Shown here piece after piece: positions 18,770 to 26,183 of a DNA stretch of 26,183 nt. The stretch comes from Owenia fusiformis. Lineage: Eukaryota; Annelida; Polychaeta; Sabellida; Oweniidae. Made by a program: the position numbers and the translations under genes. The notes under the pieces were generated by a model. The model made no database searches. It was given only the letters and a program-made list of their open reading frames with translations, and was not told where the DNA came from. The stretch is taken from contig CAIIXF020000119.1 of NCBI GenBank assembly GCA_903813345.2, positions 1 to 26,183 on the forward strand, written 5' to 3'. Each line of letters opens with the position of its first letter. Positions within the stretch are counted from its first letter, which is position 1.

Positions 18770-19216
18770 AAAGAACTCTAATGTTATTCCACCTCTGTAT
18801 TTTAACCAGATTTAAAAGAATGTTAAGACCGCGACTCTTTTCCATATAAGGAATGTTTACGAAAGTAACACTCTTAAAATTTGCACCATACACTAATATT
18901 CTTAACATACTGGCGTAGCGTTTATTCCAGGTTCTAATAAAGTGACATGAAAAGTAAGTAAAAGGCCTAAAAGTTTATTTTCTATAATCCAAGTTAAAAT
19001 TCAATCCAAGTACAATATTTTACATATTTCCCTACGTTGTGTTGTGATCGTTGATAAAAACTGTTCTGATAATGATATTCTAAGATGATAATCAAGAATA
19101 GTGCGAAAGTATGGAAAGTTCCACAGGGAAGATTCCAAAAAGAGGCGAATAACAATTTCCCATAATTACCAAATAAATGAACCAATAATGAACATATTAA
19201 AGATAATATCAAATAA
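18770..19216. other. No gene seen
   Basis: AT-rich DNA without recognisable content. Confidence 0.4.
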
Positions 19217-19310
19217 AATCTACTGGACTTCCTACAACTCCTCTAAATGGAGGCAAATGTTGGTTCCCATAAGGAACCAACATTTGAACAAATAGAAAGG
19301 CAAGTAGATT
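19217..19310. repeat. Hairpin with perfect 14-bp arms inside an outer 8-bp inverted repeat
   Basis: CAAATGTTGGTTCC (19254-19267), five bases, then the exact inverse GGAACCAACATTTG (19273-19286). AATCTACT at 19217-19224 has its inverse AGTAGATT at 19303-19310. This may be the core of a small foldback element. No target duplication was seen. Confidence 0.6.
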
Positions 19311-19319
19311 ATGTAATAA

Positions 19320-20300
19320 AGTAGAAAACACTGGACTTAAAAAACCTCCTTTATGGGAATTGGAACTTTCCTGATAGAAAAGACATAACAATATGAAAAG
19401 AGTTAAGATTCTAATGTTATTTATTAATGATATCACGTATTGAGTGCAAATGAACTAAAGAAGAATAAAGTATAGAAATGATGTACATCAAATGTATAGA
19501 ACAATAAAATATATCTTGAAACCTAAATCAATGTGATATAAAAATGAAGTTTGTTTAATGTATATGAAAACCTAAACCCTGTTTCAATTTACGCATAAAT
19601 ATACGAGAGATCTCGTAGGCATTGGATGAACCATTACAAAAAGGGAGGGTTTCTATGCTCCATGATATATCTACAAATATTAGTAAAACAATAATTTTCC
19701 ATTTATCGGGATGACAAAAATGCTTATTATTTTAATTCTAACAATTTATTATTATTCCAAAATAGTCGCATTTTGGGGGTCACCCTACTACATTTCTTCA
19801 TCTGAGCCGCTGATTAAAAAATCAATTTTAAGAGTTGCTCAGTTAACGTTTTTGTGGCAGTTTACTTTCAATGCATCTTATTTTAAAAATTCAAATTTCA
19901 ATGACGTTTAGCCGGAATATTTTAAAATCTAAAATGTCTTGAAAAAGCGTGGCGTGATTTTAAAAGCACCGATAGTATAACTTTCAATCAAAATATTTTT
20001 TTTGTGAAAATTCACATCAAGAAAACATTGTTAAATCTTAATTATTCTGGAAGAAACGCGTAATGGAACAATATGCCCATTTAATTTCAATGTTATTCAA
20101 GGAAAGAGTCAATTGCCCCACTTATTAACTGAGCATATCTTTCAGTAAATGTACATAGTCCAAAATAAAGTAGGCATCGTATTCATATGCATAACACGGC
20201 TACACATTGCTTACTCAGCCGTCAAGATCGTGTATTTGATCGATCTTTTCCGAAAAATGGTCCCATTGTGAACACCAATAAAGGGCCTAAATCCTAGGGG
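19320..20300. other. No gene seen
   Basis: AT-rich DNA downstream of the minus-strand gene's 3' end. The ORF at 19711-19911 has a hydrophobic start but no homology that I recognise. Confidence 0.4.
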
Positions 20301-20307
20301 ACCATAA

Positions 20308-20313
20308 TTTAAT
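20308..20313 (-). promoter_or_regulatory. Candidate poly(A) signal ATTAAA of the EGF/GCRA gene
   Basis: On the minus strand ATTAAA lies about 220 nt after the TGA stop at 20531-20533. It is the common variant signal. No AATAAA is visible nearer. Confidence 0.35.
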
Positions 20314-20433
20314 TCACAATGGACAATTTGTTCTTAGACAAGCATGCGTATGGATATACAAAGAAACAATTACTTCATGTATACACAACCTCCGAACACA
20401 AGGCTTCAAAATCCAGAATATATTCTCTTTTTA

Positions 20434-20459
20434 CCCCCTGCGATAAGCAGGGGGGGGGG
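20434..20459. repeat. C5TGC/GCAG10 hairpin with a run of ten G
   Basis: CCCCCTGC, GATAA, then GCAGGGGG running on to ten consecutive G (20450-20459). It lies in the presumed 3' UTR of the minus-strand gene, where it would read as a C run. Confidence 0.7.
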
Positions 20460-20530
20460 AGAACGAGGTACGGTATCTGGACATTTGCTTGCAGGATGTG
20501 TATACATTACATGTAGCCATCTGGATACCC

Positions 20531-20651
20531 TCAATACATTGGTATTGGCTTCGCTTCAAAGTCTACACAGAACTTTGCTCTACAACCACGAGCCACCCAC
20601 ATATCTCCCGTGTTTTGATCAAAGCCCCATTTGTCCTCAGTACACTTTGTT
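20531..20651 (-). CDS. Last exon: second half of the GCRA-motif domain and stop
   Basis: The acceptor TTCTATTTGCAG precedes base 20651. One base completes a codon begun in the previous exon (AG+A, Arg), so the intron is phase 2. It encodes ~40 residues including KWGFDQNTGDMWVARGCRA and ends PIPMY then TGA at 20533-20531. Joining it to 21211-21088 restores one domain with no stop. Confidence 0.8.
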
Positions 20652-23600
20652 CTGCAAATAGAAACGTACATATCAGTTGACAGAACATTATACGATATTA
20701 AAAAGCCGAATGCCAAATACGGTTGATTTGCCAGCGAGGTACGTTCCAGGTATAATGTTCGCGTATCATGCACAAGGGGTGTGACCAAACCTCCCTTAAA
20801 GTATGTAAAAATAACTGAAGAATTAAACAACCTATTTTAAGTTCAAATCTAAAAATTGAAATTTCTGAATCTCATTTTTGAGAAAGGGATTTTCCAAGAA
20901 CTCTTAAGATGTTTTCTTTTTCTGTCCTGTATCACATGTTGGTCCATCCCCTTTAGCCCTTGTACATTTCATACTTCTACAGGCCTGATGCTGTGATGAA
21001 TCATACATGTATGAATTTAAAATATCACTTAACAATAAAAATCTGAAATAGAAATAACTAGCTATACATGACGTCATTCAGTCTCACCTGGACATCTGCC
21101 TGTCAACCACCGTGGCCTTTAAGCGCATCGATCGCATGAATTGAGCGTCGTCATAAACGGAGCACGTTACGTTTCTCCATCGTACACTGAAGCAAGGGAA
21201 GCAGTGGGAACCTGGATAAATAAAACAATGTAAGAAATAAATACATAGGATTTCGTGAATTATTCAATTTGATATACTAATACGTTTGATAACACCCCAG
21301 TCACATTTGTCGTGCGGAGTCCGTGCATCGACCGCAGATCAATTAAATCAGTGTGTTTCTGCGGCGAGCGTAGGAAAACTACGCTCGCCTTGCGGCCTCC
21401 GTACGGCGTATCCAGTTTTTTACAGGCCGCAGGGTCGCCGTAGAAATTATAACTCGGAGTTATAATACTTGTTCATTTCTGAGGTCCCCGTAGAAATCAA
21501 CTGGCTCAACAAGCTTGAATCATTATTTGTCAATGTTTCACGATCACTTGTCATTTGATATTACATCCTAGCACTATGAATAACATTTATAAATTGTCCC
21601 GATGTAAATAAAATGAAAAAAGTATTATTTATCAACAGAAATTTAAAATTCACCGTGCGGCTGCCGTGGGAAATGTGACTGCAGAAGTATGAGAGCGCAG
21701 AAATTCCACGGCACTAATGTGACTGGGGTGTTAAGCTATGCGGTCAAACGCAATCTTAATACTTTTTTAGTGAAAATGCATTCAATTTTATATTTTTAAA
21801 ATGCAGAATCTTGCGGATGCAAAAACCTCGAAATCCGATCACCTCCAAATCTGAATGTTTTTTTGAACTGGTCGAGGTGGCATTTGGATTAGACAGATAT
21901 TACTGTATAAGTATTAGACAGATATTACTGTATAAGTATAATAGTATTACTGGAATTCCAAAAAATCATAACGCCTACAATGCTAGTAATATTGGGTAAA
22001 AATGCATTCTATTTTTTCAAAATCAAGAATCTTTCGGATGCAAAAACCTCGAAATCAGAACACGTTTAAATCTGAATGCTTTTAATTGTTGACTAGACAG
22101 GTTTTACTGTATAAGTATAAAAGACATTAATAGTATTACTGGAATTCCAAAATCATTATTTATTATATAATAATTAATTATTCCACATGCAAATACTGTA
22201 CTACCAGTTAATTTGCGAGTTTAAATTTCATGAATTTTGAGAAATACCAATTTCGCGGCCATTAAATTTTGCGGATATCAAAGGTTTAACTTCCATTATT
22301 CTCTGAATCCTAAAAATTAATTTACATTATCTACAGTAATTACACCTACCCAATATCATAAACTCTGGATAAGATTTACAATTTCTAGATCTTAGTCAAT
22401 GGCATGTTGCACCTCAGCCTTTAATTGGCGATATTCGCTACTATTAATTTTCGTGATTTTTACACAATTGCGAAAAGCACGAAACTAAATTGCATGCGAA
22501 AAATATCGGGAATACAGTACATTGAAACCATACATTTCATAAGAATTTTTGTCAAGTAAAGGACATGGAGTGGACCAATCAGAGAGTGAGGAATATGTCA
22601 GTGGTATAAAAGTTGATTCTGTTTCACAAGATAATGTTTTACAAATTATCCAAATTTAAAGTTACAGGTTTCCATACATGTCAAGAAGAAATAGACGCAA
22701 TTATCAAAAGCGGATCGTACCTTGGTCACACCGATCTCCTTCCTTTCCCGGCTCACAAAGACATTTGAAATTTCCCCCGAATGTGTTAATACATACGGCC
22801 TTCTTGCCATGGCATGGGCTCGATCTGCATGCGTTTTCTATAAGAAAAAAACAACTAAAATCATTTACAAAAATTTCATAATTAGAAATATAGACCGAAA
22901 AGCAGGGGTAATATTGTTAAATACATCCCCCAGGGCTAAGCACAAACGCTTTCTGTACCCCGAGCGATCGTAGGAAGTGATGGGTTCGAATGCTGTTGTG
23001 CCTAGCCCTAAGAGGTGTATTCGACGATATTGCCCGTGTTCTGAGGTTTATATTGCGATTGGAACATGAAAAATCCGCTATTACGATACGAACAGCCGTT
23101 ATGACGTCACATGTTACTCGTATAACCAGGGGTATTGTTCGTGAATATACCCGGGTGAAATATTTACTTTGTTCACAATCTGATGATGTATTGACATATA
23201 CAATATAATATAAGTGACTTTATTTTATAGAGTTGTTAATCAAGAAAATGAAACTACGATTTTGACTTTTTCTTTTTCAAATCTGTACAATGCTCTACCA
23301 CTTACCATTTGAAGGCCATGAGCAGTTGGTGTTGGAATCGGGTACGTCTGAAAAATAAAATATTTTTGTAATTGAATTGTCAAGCTAAAAGAGTAGAATG
23401 TCGCATTTAGGTAATTACTTAAATCAATCAGCACTCGCTTACATTGTAAAGTCCTGCCACCTTTTGGTACATCATAGAAATTATGATTAGGCCTATATTA
23501 GCTGGATTGAAGATGTCATAAGTTGTACTTTGAAAGTATAAGTGTTAATCAAATTTTGGCTTAAACAGATTGTTACCTATAACCTATGACATCATAAAAT

Positions 23601-25910
23601 CTAGCCATTATATTCTAGCGTCTTTGGAATATCACAAGGTGCGACAGAGTTTATTGGAAAGGTCTATCACAGGCCCGTAGACGGATTTGCCAAGTGTGGA
23701 GGGGTTGAACAGTTTCAAAAATCTTTGACAACCTTGGCCCTATAAATGGCCGAACACACGTAAAAAGGCTCTCATGAGGGAGAAAACGGCAATCAAAATC
23801 TTACCTTCGCTGCAGTTCAGCCCTTTCTTGTTTGGAGGACACAAACACTGGAATCCTCCGTTCCAGGGGATAGCAACGCCCTCGTTGCACGGAGCTATAA
23901 AACAAACAATCATGGTTAGAAATCATACCGTGAGCATTTCAAGATCATTGTTTCAGGAGCTTATCAAACCAATGAGTTCGGCAATGCATGTGATCCCTTA
24001 CCTCAATCTAGTATCAAAGACAAAATTGAAGGGTAGGCGTTCAGATGTTTCTTATTTCATGAGGGGTACACAATTCAATTAACTACGATACTGTCGGTGT
24101 GAAAGTTCTGACTGTTTCCTTTTAAACTCCTGGGTATAAGACTTTAAAATCTGGAATTGGAATTCCAACGGACTTGTAAGATCAGAGCTGCTACGATGAA
24201 TCAGATTTGTAAAGTGTATGGTAAAGATGCTATGATGAAACATTGCTGTTTTCAATAAAATGATCGAAGGGTGAGCTAAGAGAGGTTTCTTGAAAAATGA
24301 TTTGACCTTGGAGAGCTAAAATATAATTAATTATAATTCTCCTCTACCCCCAACTTTCCAATTTCCCTATTTTGATGTTTGTGTTGTTGCTAGGTTGTTG
24401 CTAGGCAACCTCATGGACTGAAACTATGGAATAATATCAAGTCATACATACATACACCTGCATACTAAATTGCTGATTTTCATATGTAGTATATCTTGAA
24501 ATATCAATGCTAAAGACGAAAACAAGTTGAACTTGTAATTGTTGACTATTCAATTTCACGTAATATTGATCTCGATGGAATGTCGCGATACCTGCTATCT
24601 TTGAAAGTGCATAACTTTAGTTCTAGAAAAGCTTTTACCATGATTTTAATTTTACTTGCGGGGAAAGAAAATTGCCAATTTATCACAAAACTTTACAATC
24701 CCTAGGTTACGTTGACCTCGATCTAACCTTTTTCTGAAAAGATAATATACCAATACGCAATAACGTTTAGTTTTAGTTCAGTTTAGTTACCTCCCGTTTG
24801 AAGAGCTCTCATGTATGGTACAACTTCGTATACATCCGGGTTCTTTCCCATTGAATTACACAGGGGTGCTATTTTCAAAGTCGCACTGCGACTCTATAAG
24901 ACATTTATGTAGATTTTCATTTGCAAAAATGATAGGTCTTTCTGATTATTTCAAAAGATTTTATGATTATATATGCTTGAAGACTTATGGAAGATCAAGA
25001 TATACAAGAGGTACAGCATGCTGCATGTTAGAAATCACAACCAAGATGAAGCAGGTCCCTAAGGATATAAGTAGCAATGCCCCTAAGGATATAAGTAGCA
25101 ATGCCCCTAAGGATATAAGTAGCAATGCCCCTAAGGATATAAGTAGCAATGCATCTTAGGATTACTAGTATACACTAAATACCAATGGTTAAAACTAGAC
25201 AGAGTAGTACTAAGAGTAGTAGAACAGTACCATTTGCATGTTCGAAAATTGAATAAAAACAAAAACAGTGCTTACCCATCTTGCAATCTGTACCGTTTCC
25301 TTGGTAACCAGGTAAACACGTGCAACTAACACCTCCGTTTGTGTTCGCACATTCTGCATTAATATCACAGTTGTTCAGCGCAGGATCTGTGCATGGATCC
25401 ACTACGGCTTCCGTACCTGAAATATATAATTTGATTCTGTGTCATTTTGTGTCACTAGACGATTACCATTTACGACAGAGATAATGTAACATTATACATT
25501 GTGAGATCGAGGCAGAATCAACATTTTACTTGCACTGTATTACATTCTTGAAACATTACATGTATTGATAATGATAGAGGTAATACTTTACATGATGTCC
25601 CGTTCCCTACATATCCAGATTTTCAAACACAGTTAATATGACTTGACATAGCATCTTTGTTTTTGTTATATGACAATTATCAATGTAAATGACAATGTAA
25701 AATTATTAATGTGAGAGTTAGATAGAAACGATTTTGTACTTGTGCATGTTACATTACATATTGATAACGTTAGAGGTAATACTTTACATGATGTCCCGTT
25801 TCCTAGAAATCCAGATTTGCAAACACAGTTAACCTCAGTTTCACTCACAGGGGTACAGTTTGCATTATAATTACAGATGTTAAAGGGAGAATTACATGGA
25901 TCTGGATAAC
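20531..25910 (-). CDS. Multi-exon EGF-repeat protein with C-terminal GCRA-motif domain (3' part of gene)
   Basis: Reconstructed from splice-bounded exons in order 25910-25758 (or 25783), 25416-25276, perhaps 24893-24791, then 23894-23805, 23347-23306, 22837-22721, 21211-21088 and 20651-20531. All certain internal junctions except the last are phase 1, the usual phase of EGF exons, and the reading frames join. The protein has two EGF domains of the NxxCxC/GNGTxC kind, a 4-Cys EGF-like unit, a short linker, one classical EGF and an ~80-residue C-terminal module ending in TGA. That module (VTC...WGFD...MWVARGCRAKF) resembles the DUF3011-like modules with a W(V)xxGCRAxF signature; the assignment is tentative. 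EGF units imply an extracellular or luminal place. No membrane segment was found after the last EGF, which suggests a secreted end. The 5' end lies beyond the window. Function unknown. Confidence 0.75.
21088..21211 (-). CDS. Penultimate exon: first half of the GCRA-motif domain
   Basis: The acceptor TTTATTTATCCAG and donor CAG/GTGAGA bound 124 bases. The exon opens in phase 1 and closes in phase 2. Only this one frame is open; the other two have stops. It begins SHCFPC, continues through VTCSVYDDAQF and ends VVDRQMS. It supplies three Cys of the C-terminal module. Confidence 0.8.
21290..21733. mobile_element. MITE with 16-bp perfect terminal repeats and TA flanks, ~440 bp
   Basis: TAACACCCCAGTCACATT (21290-21307) is exactly inverted at 21716-21733. 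Read as TA target sites, the terminal repeats are ACACCCCAGTCACATT. It lies in the intron between exons 22837-22721 and 21211-21088. Inside are an 11-bp hairpin (GGCGAGCGTAG, 21363-21389) and a palindrome (21446-21466). The left part is GC-rich and the middle AT-rich. No ORF of note. The GTCACATTTG inner end also occurs at 8906, near 10026 and in the 10804 MITE. Confidence 0.8.
21773..22165 (+). repeat. Tandem duplication, 226-bp period, diverged
   Basis: AAAATGCATTC at 21773 recurs at 21999. In both units it leads into CGGATGCAAAAACCTCGAAA, then AAATCTGAATG, TACTGTATAAGTATA and TATTACTGGAATTCCAAAA. Indels and substitutions separate the units. It lies in an intron of the EGF/GCRA gene. Confidence 0.8.
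21888..21937 (+). repeat. Perfect 25-bp tandem repeat, two units
   Basis: ATTAGACAGATATTACTGTA plus TAAGT at 21888-21912 is repeated without change at 21913-21937. It occurs only in the first unit of the 226-bp duplication, so it arose later. Confidence 0.85.
22166..22720. other. Intron sequence with scattered CGCGAA/TTTCGTG words, no exon seen
   Basis: AT-rich. Words such as TTTCGCGG, TTTTGCGG and TTTTCGTG recur over 22210-22500, which may be decayed repeat. No splice-bounded coding segment was found. Confidence 0.4.
22721..22837 (-). CDS. Exon: classical 6-Cys EGF domain
   Basis: The acceptor TTCTTATAG and donor CCAAG/GTACGA bound 117 bases, phase 1 at both ends. The residues run NACRSSPC, then CINTFGGNFKCLC and EPGKEGDRCDQ. 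They give the six-Cys spacing C-x4-C-x6-C-x9-C-x-C-x8-C of a plain EGF domain. It is not calcium-binding by motif. Confidence 0.85.
22932..23009. repeat. 14-bp inverted repeat around a B-box-like core
   Basis: AGGGCTAAGCACAA (22932-22945) and the inverse of 22996-23009 (AGGGCTAGGCACAA) differ at one base. GGGTTCGAATGC at 22982-22993 is close to a pol III B box. It could be a small element or a tRNA-like relic in the intron. Confidence 0.4.
23306..23347 (-). CDS. 42-bp mini-exon, phase 1-1
   Basis: A strong acceptor (TTTTATTTTTCAG) and donor (AATG/GTAAGT) enclose 42 bases. The reading is VPDSNTNCSWPSN with split codons at both ends, open in the frame required by both neighbours. It contains one Cys and an N-x-(S/T)-type context, and links the 4-Cys unit to the next EGF. 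Confidence 0.65.
23805..23894 (-). CDS. Exon: EGF-like unit with four Cys
   Basis: The acceptor TTTGTTTTATAG and donor GCGAAG/GTAAGA bound 90 bases, phase 1 at both ends. It reads PCNEGVAIPWNGGFQCLC followed by PPNKKGLNCSE. The pattern is the C-terminal two thirds of an EGF domain. The first Cys of the fold and a Cys in the NEG...NGG part are missing here, so the exon may pair with a Cys from a neighbour. Confidence 0.75.
24397..24409. promoter_or_regulatory. X-box-like palindrome GTTGCTAGGCAAC
   Basis: The site fits the RFX X-box form GTNRCY-N-RGYAAC and is preceded by a direct copy of TTGTTGCTAGG. It is intronic. Binding is not shown by the sequence. Confidence 0.3.
24791..24893 (-). pseudogene. 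Uncertain exon or broken exon of the EGF/GCRA gene
   Basis: A good acceptor (GTCTTATAG) and donor (GGGAG/GTAACT) frame 103 bases, which is not a multiple of three. In the phase-1 frame expected from the previous exon it opens ESQCDFENSTPV, then meets TAA. Another frame is open throughout (PLCNSMGKNPDVYEVV) but would enter in phase 0. A one-base change near the CCTGTGTAA site would reconcile them. It is either a decayed exon, a sequencing slip or not an exon. If it is skipped, the flanking exons still join in phase 1. Confidence 0.3.
25057..25152 (+). repeat. 24-bp minisatellite, four perfect units
   Basis: CCCTAAGGATATAAGTAGCA plus ATGC is repeated four times without change. The unit is eight codons long, so a plus-strand ORF reads PKDISSNA four times. 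That ORF has no recognisable domain and runs antisense in an intron, so it is taken as a shadow. Confidence 0.9.
25276..25416 (-). CDS. Exon: 6-Cys EGF domain
   Basis: The acceptor TATATATTTCAG and donor ATGG/GTAAGC bound 141 bases, phase 1 at both ends. It reads TEAVVDPCTDPALNNCDINA, then ECANTNGGVSCTC and LPGYQGNGTDCK. The six Cys are spaced C-x7-C-x5-C-x8-C-x-C-x10-C. The NxxCxxNAxC start and GYxGNGxxC end are typical of the EGF_3 type. An N-glycosylation site (NGT) is present. Confidence 0.9.
25553..25749 (-). repeat. Truncated tandem copy of the EGF exon region
   Basis: From ACATTACATGTATTGATAA onward, this unit repeats 25750-26040 closely, including intron words such as GACATAGCATCTTTGTTTT and GACAATTATCAATGTAAATG. 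About 90 bases are missing relative to the second unit, between CACAGTTAA and GACATAGC. The loss removes the splice acceptor and the first half of the EGF exon. Confidence 0.85.
25587..25636 (-). pseudogene. Dead remnant of a duplicated EGF exon
   Basis: The minus-strand reading is NCV, a TGA stop, then KSGYVGNGTSCK. In the intact copy the same stretch is NCVCKSGFLGNGTSCK, so a Cys codon TGC has become TGA. There is no acceptor in front. The exon is therefore not usable. Confidence 0.8.
25758..25910 (-). CDS. Exon: 6-Cys EGF domain, donor uncertain
   Basis: The acceptor AATTATATTTCAG is followed by a phase-1 start and the reading YPDPCNSPFNICNYNANC, then VNCVC and KSGFLGNGTSCK. All six EGF cysteines are present. 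The downstream end is unclear. A GTATTA donor right after TGTAAA (last base 25783) gives phase 0. GTAATG (last base 25758) gives phase 1, which is what the next exon needs, and adds nine residues. I chose the latter. This exon is the intact member of a tandem duplication. Confidence 0.7.
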
Positions 25911-26183
25911 CTGAAATATAATTTGACATAGCATCTTTGTTTTGTAATAAGACAATTATCAATGTAAATGACAATGTAAAATAATTGATGTGAGAGTGAG
26001 ATAGGAACGATTTTGTACCTGTGCATGTTACATTACATATGTAAAAAAAACAAGAGTTCATTGTTTTTGAAAATCGACACTTGGCAAGCTTTTAAAAACC
26101 AGTGTGGTATAGAAGATGCATCAATAGTTGAATAGAGAGAACAAACGAAATCAAAGTTTAAAGTTGAATAGCCAAGTGTAAGC
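25911..26183. other. Intron to the right edge, with the start of a third duplication unit
   Basis: Up to about 26040 it continues the second duplication unit and then repeats CATTACATAT, where the next unit would begin. After that (26041-26183) nothing is recognisable. The gene's upstream exons must lie outside the window. Confidence 0.5.

Noticed and set aside
24815-25159. 114-codon plus-strand ORF ending in PKDISSNA repeats
   Set aside because: It runs antisense in an intron of the EGF gene. The repeats are a minisatellite and the rest has no domain.
1-26183. CRISPR array or prokaryotic operon
   Set aside because: The only regular arrays (25057-25152, 17277-17333, 3926-3965) lack spacers. 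Introns and a nuclear-type tRNA show eukaryotic DNA.

Overview
The window reads as nuclear DNA of an animal. Evidence: a eukaryotic-type tRNA gene with internal A and B boxes, a split gene with phase-1 EGF exons and GT-AG introns, a non-LTR retrotransposon relic, and many short inverted-repeat elements in AT-rich DNA. Frequent TAGGCCTA- and TACATGTA-like words and the EGF/GCRA-type protein suggest a marine invertebrate (echinoderm, hemichordate, amphioxus or mollusc). I cannot place it more precisely.

Bases 1-11,459 hold no host protein gene that I can support. They are a field of small mobile elements: two inverted copies of a CCGAAGATG-rich element (53-163 and 2470-2559), Tc1/mariner-like MITEs with TA flanks (820-1018, 1413-1621) plus two solo ends, a hAT-like MITE (4061-4304), a LINE C-terminal relic (about 5706-6135), an exact tRNA-Arg(UCG) gene (7710-7782), a perfect 36-bp palindrome between 7-bp direct repeats (7971-8020), and a foldback MITE with TTA target duplication (10804-10949).

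Bases 11,460-16,332 look like one complete two-gene DNA transposon. Two long intact ORFs converge. The plus-strand one encodes a SAP + SWIM + YqaJ-nuclease protein. The minus-strand one encodes a THAP + HTH + DDE transposase of the PIF/Harbinger-ISL2EU type. Candidate 14-bp terminal repeats (one mismatch) enclose both.

Bases 16,333-20,300 hold GGGACA-rich repeats with a 44-bp palindrome, a 138-bp hairpin element, a MITE with ~26-bp inverted ends, an 853-bp near-perfect palindrome with equal 419-bp arms, and a 14-bp hairpin. No gene is evident.

Bases 20,531-26,183 carry the 3' part of a minus-strand extracellular-type gene. Two 6-Cys EGF exons lie upstream, then a 4-Cys EGF-like exon, a 42-bp mini-exon, a classical EGF exon, and a C-terminal domain with a WVxRGCRAxF motif split over the last two exons. 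Most internal junctions are phase 1. Its introns hold a TA-flanked MITE, tandem duplications, a 24-bp minisatellite and a dead partial duplicate of one EGF exon. The 5' end lies beyond the right edge.
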